The notes: generated from the letters alone by a model not told the origin. Positions 7,013-14,050 are shown, counted from the first letter of the stretch. The stretch: DNA of 14,050 bases from JBCBJZ01 sp038522635 (GCA_038522635.1 JBCBJZ010000101.1:1-14050); one strand, 5' to 3'. A program made the numbers and translations.

Positions 7013-7501
7013 TTAAGGCGCTTTGCTGCGCGTTGCGACCTTTGCATAGCCGAGCGGTAGTGCGGTGGTGGCCTTGATCGGTTCCATGGCAAACGCTGAT
7101 GAAACCTTGGCGATGTCGATGCGCCCGATGAGACGCTTGTAGAAGGCGTCATAGGCGGCGATGTCGGGCACCACCACGCGCATCAGATAATCGACCTCGC
7201 CGCTCATCCGGTAGAGTTCCATCACTTCTGGCAACGCGGCCACGGCCTCGTTAAAGCGCTCGATCCATTCCAAATCGTGGCGGTCGGTCTTGATGGACAC
7301 GAACACGGTGACGCCCGCACCTACCTTTTCGGCGGCCAGCAGGGCCACCCGCGCCTCGATGATGCCGGCCTCCTCAAGCTTTTGAATGCGCCGCCAGCAC
7401 GGCGTTGTTGAGAGGCCGATGATCTTGCCGATGTCGGCGACGGGGCGCGAGGCGTCCTGCTGCAAGAGGTCGAGGATCTTCAGGTCGGTCTCATCGAGCA
7501 T
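7013..7501 (-). CDS. Lrp/AsnC-family transcriptional regulator
   Basis: DNA-binding regulator of the feast/famine family, 162 residues. The N-terminal winged helix-turn-helix covers residues 3-50 (LKILDLLQQDASRPVADIG, then the recognition segment GLSTTPCWRRIQKLEEAGII). The C-terminal RAM ligand-binding and oligomerisation domain runs from about 64 to 145 and includes the typical SGEVDYLMRVVVPD segment. Family members bind amino acids or other small metabolites and form dimers to octamers. The ATG sits inside the last codons of the ABC permease (11-nt overlap, ATGCTCGATGA), with no good Shine-Dalgarno, so translation is probably coupled. This suggests it responds to, or controls, the transport carried out by the permease. 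Lrp-type genes are more often divergent from their target, which makes the arrangement notable. Confidence 0.93.
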   Translation of the reverse strand: MLDETDLKILDLLQQDASRPVADIGKIIGLSTTPCWRRIQKLEEAGIIEARVALLAAEKVGAGVTVFVSIKTDRHDLEWIERFNEAVAALPEVMELYRMSGEVDYLMRVVVPDIAAYDAFYKRLIGRIDIAKVSSAFAMEPIKATTALPLGYAKVATRSKAP

Positions 7502-9407
7502 GGGCGGAACGCAGGTTGAGCGTGCCCTGGCCGGTGCGCCCTGCGACCACGCGTTGCAAGATCAGCACCGGGATGAGGCCAACGGCGACGATCGCGAGCG
7601 CGCCAAGGGCACCCTGGTCGAACTCATCGAGTGAGGCGGCCTCGTAAACCTGGGTGGCCAGCGTGTCGAAGTTGAACGGACGCAGCAGCAGTGTTGCGGG
7701 CAGTTCCTTCATGACGTCGACGAACACCAGCAGGCCGGCGGCGCCAAGGCTTGGCAGCAACAGGGGCAAGTGCACGCGTCGCAGCGTCGACAATGCGCTT
7801 TCGCCAAGCGTGCGGGCGGCGGCATCAAGGTTGGGTGAAATGCGCTCCAAGCCCGCTTCGATGCCGCCCAGCGAGACGGCGAGAAACCGCACGGCGTAGG
7901 CGAGGACGAGTGCGGTGAGCGAACCGGTGAGCAGGAGGCCGGTTGAGATATCGAAGGTGGTGCGTAGCCAGGCGTCGAGCGCGTTGTCGAAAGCGGCAAG
8001 GGGGATGAGCAGGCCGAGCGCCAGGACGGTTCCGGGCACCGCATAGCCGAGGCCGGATAGACGCACGCCAATCGCCAGCGGGCCCGGACCGGTCAGGCGG
8101 CGCCCGTATGCCAACATCAGTCCGGCAGCAAGCGCGGCGAGCGCGGCCAACCCTGCCAGCATGACCGAGTTACCAAGCGCTGCCCAGAACGCTTGCGTGC
8201 TCGCCGCATCCGCGTAAACGAGCGCCCCGTTGATCAGGACGATCACCGGCAGCACAAAGCCCAGCAGGATCGGCAGCGCGCATAGCACCATCGCACCGGC
8301 GGCCTTCACGCCTTGCAGATGCGAGAGGGGGATCGCGCGGTAGCGTTCCGTCGCGTTGTGAAAGCGCGCTCGCCCGCGTGCAGCGCGTTCAAGCGCGAAC
8401 AGCAGCGCGACCACCATCAGCATCGCGAATGCCAGTTGGGCCGCACCGCCAAGATCCGCGCGCTGCAGCCAGGTTGCGTAGACGCTCGCGGTCATCGTGC
8501 GCACGCCAAGATATTCGACCGCGCCGATGTCGTTGAGACACTCCATCAAAGCCAGCGCCACACCGGCGGCAAGAGCCGGCCGCGCCAACGGCAGGGCGAC
8601 CGCGATGAAGGCGCCGTAAGGGGTACGCCCCAGCGCCCGCGCTACGTCCAACGCGCAGACCGATTGCTGCACGAAACTCGCGCGCGCCGTCAGGTAGACG
8701 TAGGGGTAGAGCACCACGGACATGATGAAGATGGCGCCGCCCACCCCGCGCACATCGGGAAACCAGTAGTCGCGTGCGCTGGTAAAGCCACCGAGCGTGC
8801 GGATCGCCTGTTGCAGTGGTCCGCTGTAGTCGAGCAGCTCAACATAAGCGTAGGCGGCAATGTAGGTTGGCACCGCGAGCGGGATCACGAGCAGTCGGTC
8901 GAACCAGGCATGGCCGGGGAAGCGGTACATGGTCACCACCCACGCGGTCGCAGTGCCGAGCAGCAACGTCAAAGCCCCGACGCCGAACATCAGCCCAGCC
9001 GTGGTGGTGATGCTGTCCATAACGATGGCGGAGGCGAGGCCGCCGAACAGGTCGCCAGCGTGCACCAGGGAGAGCCAGCCGATGGTGGCCATCGGGAGCA
9101 CCACCAGCGCGAGCACGGCAACGACGCCCAGTTGGAGAGATAACGGAGCGCGTAAGCCTGCGAGGGCTGCGCGACGGGGCGCGACGCTTGCCCGGGCGGT
9201 CGTGCGCTGTGAAGGCGCTTCGTATTGTGGGCCGCCCGAGGTTGCCTCTCCCCCAGAGCGCCGCACCACGGGTGCGATCAGCCGCGTGAGCAGCCTCGTG
9301 AGCAGCCTGGCAAGGCTGATCCGCGTTGCCATAAGCGCGCGCCAACCGGGCACCCCGGCTGCGGGCTTGCGTGGACCAGGGGGCTGGCTTTCGTTGGATG
9401 CGCTCAT
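7491..9407 (-). CDS. Fused two-domain ABC permease, ferric-iron (FbpB) type
   Basis: Inner-membrane permease with two BPD_transp_1 domains in one chain, 638 residues, as in FbpB/SfuB-type Fe(III) importers. The first TM is at about 93-113. EAA loops that contact the ATPase are at about 254-277 (ARALGRTPYGAF...LPLARP) and 528-551 (DAAARTLGESALSTLRRVHLPL). MKELPATLLLRP at 566-577 is very typical of the iron subfamily. The first 90 residues are an unusual low-complexity cytoplasmic extension with an LLTR repeat (35-42), encoded by two perfect 12-bp copies (9285-9308). No clear ribosome-binding site supports the ATG at 9407; ATG at residue 26 is an alternative start. The binding protein and ATPase genes are not in the window. 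The upstream kinase gene is separated by tandem palindromes, and the downstream Lrp-type gene overlaps by 11 nt. The substrate might also be another metal or an organic cation. Confidence 0.92.
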   Translation of the reverse strand: MSASNESQPPGPRKPAAGVPGWRALMATRISLARLLTRLLTRLIAPVVRRSGGEATSGGPQYEAPSQRTTARASVAPRRAALAGLRAPLSLQLGVVAVLALVVLPMATIGWLSLVHAGDLFGGLASAIVMDSITTTAGLMFGVGALTLLLGTATAWVVTMYRFPGHAWFDRLLVIPLAVPTYIAAYAYVELLDYSGPLQQAIRTLGGFTSARDYWFPDVRGVGGAIFIMSVVLYPYVYLTARASFVQQSVCALDVARALGRTPYGAFIAVALPLARPALAAGVALALMECLNDIGAVEYLGVRTMTASVYATWLQRADLGGAAQLAFAMLMVVALLFALERAARGRARFHNATERYRAIPLSHLQGVKAAGAMVLCALPILLGFVLPVIVLINGALVYADAASTQAFWAALGNSVMLAGLAALAALAAGLMLAYGRRLTGPGPLAIGVRLSGLGYAVPGTVLALGLLIPLAAFDNALDAWLRTTFDISTGLLLTGSLTALVLAYAVRFLAVSLGGIEAGLERISPNLDAAARTLGESALSTLRRVHLPLLLPSLGAAGLLVFVDVMKELPATLLLRPFNFDTLATQVYEAASLDEFDQGALGALAIVAVGLIPVLILQRVVAGRTGQGTLNLRSAHAR

Positions 9408-9454
9408 GATGATGGTGGTAGCGGATTGGTGGTGCGGTGTTAAGCGAGCCGCAA

Positions 9455-9497
9455 GCTCATCCGCCGGAGGTGGTACACCGCCGGCGACAAGATGAGC
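9455..9497. repeat. Dispersed 43-nt compound palindrome, copy 2
   Basis: Outer arms GCTCATC (9455-9461) and GATGAGC (9491-9497); inner arms CGCCGGAGGTG (9462-9472) and CACCGCCGGCG (9476-9486) with one mismatch; loop GTA and bulge ACAA. It has the same layout and length as the copy at 5128-5170, and compensating changes in the outer arm (GTTCATC/GATGAAC against GCTCATC/GATGAGC) keep the pairing. It lies between the kinase stop and the permease start. Confidence 0.82.
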
Positions 9498-9510
9498 GTT
9501 GAAAGCGAGA

Positions 9511-9552
9511 GCTCATCCGCCGGAGGTGGTACACCGAGGCGACAAGATGAGC
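9511..9552. repeat. Dispersed compound palindrome, copy 3 (tandem)
   Basis: A 42-nt copy that starts 56 bases after copy 2. The outer arms GCTCATC (9511-9517) and GATGAGC (9546-9552) are intact and the left inner arm is identical to copy 2. The right inner arm (CACCGAGGCG, 9532-9541) has lost a base and pairs less well. A short match (GAGCTCA, 9564-9570) at the next 56-nt step suggests a truncated further unit next to the kinase stop codon. Confidence 0.8.
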
Positions 9553-9573
9553 GGGGAAGGAAAGAGCTCAAGC

Positions 9574-11922
9574 TTAACGCGGCACCACACGACCGGCGGG
9601 AAAATGCAGCCCGACGCGGGTGCCACGCTTGGGCACGCTTTCCAACGTCAGCGTGGCGCCTAGCTGATGCGCCAAATGCCGCGATAGGGGAAGACCGATA
9701 CCGAGGCTCGCCGCAGGATCCGCGAACCCCTGCGCGGCCAGGCTGGTGCTTCCAACGCGCGGCGCAGACGGCGACCGCCGAGCCTGCACGTCGGGCGGCT
9801 GATCGGCTGGCATGCTGAACACCGCCTCGATCTCGGATGCCGCCATGCCGCACCCGGTATCGCGGACATCGAAGCGAAACGCACCGCCAGACTCCGTCTG
9901 GCTTTGGATGGCGATCTCGCCGCCTTCCCCGGTGAACTTGATCGCGTTCGTTAACACGTTGAGGAGGATCTGGCGCAACACGCGCTCGTCCGTGATCAGG
10001 GCGGGTGGGCGCGCGGTCAGGCGCGTCAGCACACGTACGCCAGCGGCTTCAGCCAGCGGGCGCACGCTCACCGCGACCCGCTGGGCAAGACCGTTCGGAT
10101 CGAGTTCTACGAATTTCAAAGCCCCTGCGCCGCCCTCGCCATCGTCCTGACGAAGCATGCCCGCGACCGTGTTCAGCGCGTGGTCGGCGCTGTCGACGAT
10201 GTCGGCGGCGTAAGCCTTGTATTTCGCGTTGCCGAGGGGGCCGAAATGTTCATCGCGCAGGACTTCGGCGAACGCGCGTATGGCGCTCAGCGGCGTGCGC
10301 ACTTCATGGCCCACTCGGGCGAGCTTGGCGGCAAAGTGCGCTGCTTCGGACGGGTTGGCGGCATCGCGAGAAGCGGCACCCTGCACAGCGGGGGCCGGGT
10401 CGTTCGATGAGGTCGGCTTGGACGTGGCGGGCGGACGTGTGCCGGCTTCGCCAACCTCTTTTGCTGCGGTTGGCGCGTGGCCTGCCGATGGCGCGTGCCC
10501 GGCAGATGTCGAGGCCAGCCCCTCGTGGCCCTCGGTGCCACTCTCATGGTCGGCGTCAGCGTTGTGGTCCGCGTGGTCGCTGTGGTCGGCGTCATCACCG
10601 CTACCGCGACGCGCGGACGGGTCTTGCATTGCGGTTGAGGGCTGCGCGCGATCGGCGCGAATGCGGCGGGCGATCTCCTGCAAGGCGACCGCGTCATCGG
10701 CATCGGGCTCCACCGCGCCGCTTTGCAAGGGCTGGGGCGGGGGCGAGGTTGGGCGCGCAGGTGCACGCGCAGGCGCGTGATCGGCTGGGCTCTGCGGAGA
10801 CGATGCTTCGGCGCGCGCCTTAGCGTTCTGCGCAGCAGAGGCGCCCGGCGTCGCGTGCGACGCGCCCTCTTCGGCCCGTTGATGAAGCCCTGCACGCGCG
10901 ATGTCGACGAAGTCACGGTCCGAACGTCGACCATCCGGCTGGCCCCGCCCGCGATAACCACGCGCTTGCGGTTCTGCTGGCGTCGCTGCCGGGGCCGTTG
11001 CTGCCTGACCGTCAGGCGCGCCAGCCCCCGCTTCCTTCAGCTCCGGTGCATGGTCCCCGTCACGGTCGCCGTCATCGTCATCGGCAACGCTGAGGCGCGG
11101 CGGGCGCGGGGCAACGCTGGCACGTGCGTGCGGGATTGACGTACCGCGCGATCGCGAGGCTGGACCCGAACGCGTGGCGCCCTCCCCCGTTCGCGAGCGA
11201 TCGAGAAACGAGCGCGCCTGTGCGCCGGCCTGGCCGTTGGCATGGGGGGCGCGCTTGGCCGTCATCGTCCTCTCGTTTTCTGCGCCTTCAGTGGCCAGGC
11301 CCGCTGCAGTCGCCCCATTCGTTCGAACGCGCGCGCCCTCTGCCTCTAAGATGCCTGAACCGTTTGCGGCTTCGAGCACGGCGTAACGCGTCCCATCAGC
11401 ATCAGCCACCCACGCCACCACCTGGGCCTTCACCCGCCCGCGCGCGCCCCAGAGCACGACCTTCGGCTTCGCGGCCAATGCCCCGCTGTGAGGCATACCG
11501 CGCCGCAAAGCAGCCAACGCCGGCATCGAGGGCTCGAGCACGAAGTTGAGGGCGATTATGGCGTCATCCGAAGCGTTGGCAGCATCGGCATGATCCGGCT
11601 TGCCCGTTCGCGCCTGCGCCGCGATGCCCCAGGCCTTCAGCCCCTCCGCGTTGGCAGCCACCAGGCGTCCGGCACCAACATCGATGACCCAGCCCGCCCG
11701 CGACGCCTGCGCCAGCGCACGCCACGCCTCGTCAGGACCGCGCGTCGACGGCCCATCGCTGATAGGACCTGCATCCCTGCGCTGTTGCATCCAGCCAAGC
11801 ACCGTGGGCGGCGCGCCAGCCTGTGCGCCATGATCACCGCCCGACGGTGCCAACGGCTCAAGCAGGCCCGTTGCCGACGCCGCGCGCGCGACGACCAACG
11901 CTGTTGGGCGCACGGACGGCAT
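9574..11922 (-). CDS. Soluble PAS-type sensor histidine kinase, PdhS/PleC/DivJ-like
   Basis: A 782-residue histidine kinase with no TM segment, so cytoplasmic or recruited to a pole or membrane by partners. A PAS-like sensor region lies at about 72-206 (GWVIDVGAGRLVAANAEGL to YAVLEAA). A long Ala/Pro/Asp-rich disordered linker follows at about 207-525, including a His/Asp-rich patch near 438-475. The HisKA helix has H539 in GHEVRTPLSAIRAFAEVL, and the following FGPLGNAKYKAY is typical of the alphaproteobacterial cell-cycle kinases. HATPase_c has N659 (NVLTNAIKFT), DTGCGM (688-693) and LGIGLPLSRHL (740-750). An extra segment of about 30 residues (705-738) sits in the ATP lid. There is no receiver domain and no response-regulator gene nearby. 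CtrA-pathway control is inference from similarity; the output partner is unknown. The start is the ATG at 11922 with a weak ribosome-binding site. Confidence 0.88.
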   Translation of the reverse strand: MPSVRPTALVVARAASATGLLEPLAPSGGDHGAQAGAPPTVLGWMQQRRDAGPISDGPSTRGPDEAWRALAQASRAGWVIDVGAGRLVAANAEGLKAWGIAAQARTGKPDHADAANASDDAIIALNFVLEPSMPALAALRRGMPHSGALAAKPKVVLWGARGRVKAQVVAWVADADGTRYAVLEAANGSGILEAEGARVRTNGATAAGLATEGAENERTMTAKRAPHANGQAGAQARSFLDRSRTGEGATRSGPASRSRGTSIPHARASVAPRPPRLSVADDDDGDRDGDHAPELKEAGAGAPDGQAATAPAATPAEPQARGYRGRGQPDGRRSDRDFVDIARAGLHQRAEEGASHATPGASAAQNAKARAEASSPQSPADHAPARAPARPTSPPPQPLQSGAVEPDADDAVALQEIARRIRADRAQPSTAMQDPSARRGSGDDADHSDHADHNADADHESGTEGHEGLASTSAGHAPSAGHAPTAAKEVGEAGTRPPATSKPTSSNDPAPAVQGAASRDAANPSEAAHFAAKLARVGHEVRTPLSAIRAFAEVLRDEHFGPLGNAKYKAYAADIVDSADHALNTVAGMLRQDDGEGGAGALKFVELDPNGLAQRVAVSVRPLAEAAGVRVLTRLTARPPALITDERVLRQILLNVLTNAIKFTGEGGEIAIQSQTESGGAFRFDVRDTGCGMAASEIEAVFSMPADQPPDVQARRSPSAPRVGSTSLAAQGFADPAASLGIGLPLSRHLAHQLGATLTLESVPKRGTRVGLHFPAGRVVPR

Positions 11923-12115
11923 TGTTTGCGTTCATTAACCGTTAACGCGATCCCCCTGCCCCGTCCAGCGCAGGGCGCTTTTGCGTCCCTTACAGAGCAC
12001 CGCGGGCGACCCGCTGGCCGAGCCCTGGACAACACAAACGCGAAGCGCTACCAAACCTGCCGGACGAGCGCCGGCCATGCGCGCGCCGTCCACGCATGTG
12101 GCCCAGCCCCGTTAC
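11923..12115. promoter_or_regulatory. Kinase/tRNA-His divergent region with TTAACCGTTAA motif
   Basis: This 193-bp gap lies between the kinase start (minus strand) and tRNA-His (plus strand), so it should carry both promoters. About 13 bases before the kinase ATG is TTAACCGTTAAC, two TTAA half-sites three bases apart in a GC-rich context. CtrA sites use TTAA half-sites but with seven-base spacing, so the resemblance is only partial. No clear -35/-10 pair is seen. Confidence 0.3.
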
Positions 12116-12192
12116 GCCGCCTTAGCTCAGTTGGTTAGAGCGCTAGATTGTGGATCTAGAGGTCCCCTGTTCGATCCGGGGAGGCGGTACCA
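12116..12192 (+). tRNA. tRNA-His (anticodon GTG), without encoded G-1
   Basis: A full cloverleaf: acceptor GCCGCCT pairs with AGGCGGT (12182-12188), the D arm is GCTC/GAGC, and the anticodon stem CTAGA/TCTAG encloses loop TTGTGGA with anticodon GTG (12150-12152). The T arm contains TGTTCGATCC, and CCA is encoded at 12190-12192. The discriminator is A (12189) and the base before position 1 is C, so the usual G-1:C73 pair of bacterial tRNA-His is absent. The 1:72 pair is a G-U wobble. Loss of G-1 with A73 is known for a large alphaproteobacterial clade. Confidence 0.97.
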
Positions 12193-12909
12193 TCTGGTTG
12201 CGGCCCGTTGAGCGCAAACGAGCGCTCGGAAATCGTTTTCGATGGCGCTGTGAAACACGGCGGAACAACAGCGCTCGCGATTGCTGCGTTGTCGAGGCAT
12301 GTCCGGGCACTGGACTTGGCCCGGCGTGAGACTTGGCCCGTGGCCCGGCGCAGGGCTTGGTCGGGCGAATGCGCACGATGTGCTCGCAAAACATGACGGT
12401 GCGCTACGCCTGAGCGATCGATGGTACGGTTGGCCGTGCGTCGAGGTCGACGTGCCGCTCCACGTACAGGCCCGAAGCGGCCCTGCATCGCGACAACGCA
12501 TCATCAAACTGCCGCACAGCGCTGCTGGCTCCCTCTCAGATGGGGAGCGGTGGCTCTATCAGGATATCAGGATGGCTGGAGGATCGTCATCGTGATCGCT
12601 GGCTTGAAGTCGGTCCTAAAGTTCGCCTTACCGGTCGCGTTGGCACGCGGCGCTTTCGTGTTCGTCGGGACGGCCAAGCGCTCCGGCGGGTCGGCTTGAG
12701 CGCAGCCGAGAAGAGCATCCTTTTGACGATGTGCGATCAGTGTGCCTTAAGGCACAGTCTGGCGGAAGGTGATCTACCAGAGCGGCAAAAGCGAATTGAC
12801 ACCGAAAGACGTAGTGGAGGGTGTCCAGGCCGGCTGTTTCCCGCAGCTCTACGCCGCCTTGGCACCAGCCCAGCCCGATCAAGTAAAGGCTCTATAGGCG
12901 CAACCGGAA
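12193..12909. other. 717-bp region without a convincing gene
   Basis: Several short overlapping frames are open here, but none shows a domain, good start site or conserved pattern, and their translations switch frame repeatedly. Visible structure: two copies of GACTTGGCCCG (12313-12323 and 12330-12340, 17-nt period) and a perfect 16-nt palindrome at 12741-12756. A decayed gene or an untranslated regulatory region upstream of folE2 are both possible. Confidence 0.45.
12741..12756. promoter_or_regulatory. Perfect 16-nt palindrome, possible operator
   Basis: TGTGCCTTAAGGCACA reads identically on both strands, centred on TTAA, 153 bases before the folE2 start. The size fits a dimeric repressor site. 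It does not match the AT-rich Zur box that often precedes folE2 in other bacteria, so the regulator, if any, is unknown. Confidence 0.35.
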
Positions 12910-13797
12910 ATGAATGCAGAACTCCCCGACGTCTCGCTGTCTGAATCCGCCCCGGCTCACAGCCCACTCTCTTGGGTGGGCATGCAGGGCATTGACCTAC
13001 CGGTTCAGGTCCGCGAGTCCGGTTACGACCGGAACCTGCACGCCCGCGTCGACGCGCAGGTTGACCTCCCGCGGCCGGAAACCAAGGGCATACACATGTC
13101 GAGGCTCTATCGCTTAATCGACATGCTAAGCGAAACCGAGGGACTGACGCCGCCCGGCTTGAGGTTACTGCTCGACCGCATGATCGAGAGTCACGCCGAT
13201 TGTGGCAGCGGCAATGCGCGGCTGCATGTCGCCTTCGACCTGCTGGTCCGCCGCCCGGCTCTCGTGACCGAGGGGCTTTCCGGCTGGACGTCCTACCCCG
13301 TGCGCATCGACGCGTCGCTGGTCAACGCCGCCTATCGCTGCCGGCTAGAGGTGCGGGTCGGCTATTCATCAACCTGTCCCTGCTCGGGTGCCCTGTCGCG
13401 CCAGGTGGTTGAACAAGGTTTCCGCGACGCTTTCGCCGGAAAGGCCAAGGTGTCGCCCGACGATGTCGCCGCCTGGCTGCGCGACAATGCTTCGGCCGCA
13501 ACGCCGCACAGCCAGCGCAGCGAGGCGCGGGTCTCGGTGGACGCGGATCCCACTGCCGATGGATTCGGCCTGCTGGCCTTGGTCGACCGCATCGAGGACG
13601 CGCTGCAGACGCCGGTACAGACGGCGGTGAAACGCGCCGACGAACAGGCCTTTGCCGTTCTTAACGGGCGCAATCTGATGTTTGTCGAAGACGCGGCGCG
13701 GCGGATCGATGCCGCTCTGGTCGGCCAACGCCGGCCACACGTCTATGTGCGGCATTTCGAAAGCCTGCACCCGCATGACGCCGCAGCCTGGACGTAG
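12910..13797 (+). CDS. folE2: GTP cyclohydrolase FolE2 (type IB)
   Basis: Cytoplasmic enzyme that converts GTP to 7,8-dihydroneopterin triphosphate and formate, the entry step to folate and also to queuosine precursors. The 295 residues carry the family signatures in order: KGIHMSRLY (59-67), STCPCSGALSR (154-164) with C156 and C158, one of which is the expected active-site/metal Cys, PHSQRS (199-204), RADEQAFAVLNGRN (242-255), MFVEDAARRI (257-266) and RHFESLHPHDA (281-291). It is unrelated in sequence to the zinc-dependent FolE (IA) and can work with other metals; in several bacteria it is induced under zinc shortage. The first ATG is preceded by GGAA only, a weak ribosome-binding site. No other folate gene is in view. 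Confidence 0.96.
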   Translation: MNAELPDVSLSESAPAHSPLSWVGMQGIDLPVQVRESGYDRNLHARVDAQVDLPRPETKGIHMSRLYRLIDMLSETEGLTPPGLRLLLDRMIESHADCGSGNARLHVAFDLLVRRPALVTEGLSGWTSYPVRIDASLVNAAYRCRLEVRVGYSSTCPCSGALSRQVVEQGFRDAFAGKAKVSPDDVAAWLRDNASAATPHSQRSEARVSVDADPTADGFGLLALVDRIEDALQTPVQTAVKRADEQAFAVLNGRNLMFVEDAARRIDAALVGQRRPHVYVRHFESLHPHDAAAWT

Positions 13798-14050
13798 CCG
13801 AACCCGTCGCACTGGGGCATCGCGCCCGGGGCGACAACCTAGGTGCGGTGCTGTTCAAACCGACGCTGAGCGTCGGCGAGCCTAGGCTTGTCAGCGCTGG
13901 CACGCGACGAGGAACCATCGCCGCAGGGCAACGCAACCAGTTACAGATAACTGTACGCCCGTTGCTCTGAACGATCGAGCGGCTCATCAAGCATCAGCCA
14001 TCAAGGCTGAGAAATCCGCAGACCGAGCCAAGTTGTTACCGTGCCGGGCC
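13798..14050. other. Right-end intergenic stretch with small hairpin
   Basis: No gene is recognisable after folE2. CCGACGC (13860-13866) and GCGTCGG (13870-13876) form a perfect 7-bp hairpin with loop TGA, flanked by two CCTAGG hexamers. It could mark the folE2 transcript end, although no T-run follows. CGCCCGTTGCTCTGA at 13956-13970 repeats the right arm of the inverted repeat near 6980. TACAG-ATAA-CTGTA nearby is a second small hairpin. Confidence 0.4.

Noticed and set aside
8313..9143. 276-residue plus-strand frame opposite the permease
   Set aside because: No domain or start signal, Arg/His-rich shadow composition; the minus strand encodes an unmistakable ABC permease.
10005..10823. 272-residue plus-strand frame and minus-strand alternatives over the kinase linker
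   Set aside because: These are GC-rich shadow frames; the kinase frame is continuous through recognisable PAS, HisKA and HATPase regions.
11981..12211. Plus-strand frame ending through tRNA-His
   Set aside because: Its ALAQLVRALDCGSRGPLF string is again the translated tRNA, not a protein.
12895..12909. Zur box directly before folE2
   Set aside because: No AT-rich inverted repeat of the known Zur type is visible in the 100 bases before the start.
12540..12944. 134-residue plus-strand frame running into folE2
   Set aside because: No recognisable domain, overlaps the folE2 start in another frame, and the translation looks non-coding; kept only as part of the gene-free region.

Overview
The window looks like chromosome of a high-GC alphaproteobacterium, most likely Hyphomicrobiales (Rhizobiales) or a close relative. 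Clues are the GC-rich codon use, a tRNA-His with A73 and no encoded G-1, a soluble PdhS/PleC/DivJ-like histidine kinase, FolE2, and GC-rich dispersed intergenic palindromes. I see no phage, transposase, integrase or CRISPR.

Left part (1-5230): a minus-strand MMPL/RND exporter runs off the left edge. Across a 468-bp gap, the plus strand carries a TusA-family sulfur-carrier protein, an aldo/keto reductase, and an exported protein that appears to be built from two DcrB/PsbP-like halves. The last gene is followed by a 43-nt compound palindrome and a terminator-like hairpin.

Middle (5506-11922): a tRNA-Val(CAC) gene, then four minus-strand genes. In transcription order these are the large cytoplasmic histidine kinase, a gap with two tandem copies of the same 43-nt palindrome family seen at 5128, a fused two-domain ferric-iron-type ABC permease, an Lrp/AsnC regulator whose start overlaps the permease stop by 11 nt, an inverted repeat, and an alpha/beta hydrolase interrupted by an in-frame array of 24-bp repeats. 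The permease and regulator are almost certainly one transcriptional unit. Neither the periplasmic binding protein nor the ATPase partner of the permease is in the window.

Right part (11923-14050): a tRNA-His(GTG) gene, a 717-bp stretch without a convincing gene but with a perfect 16-bp palindrome, and folE2 (GTP cyclohydrolase IB, first step of folate/queuosine synthesis). The final 253 bp hold a small hairpin and a 15-mer shared with the inverted repeat near 6980.

Most genes belong to known families. The least explained items are the dispersed palindrome family, the repeat-bearing hydrolase insertion, the His/Asp-rich linker and ATP-lid insertion of the kinase, and the overlapped permease-Lrp pair.
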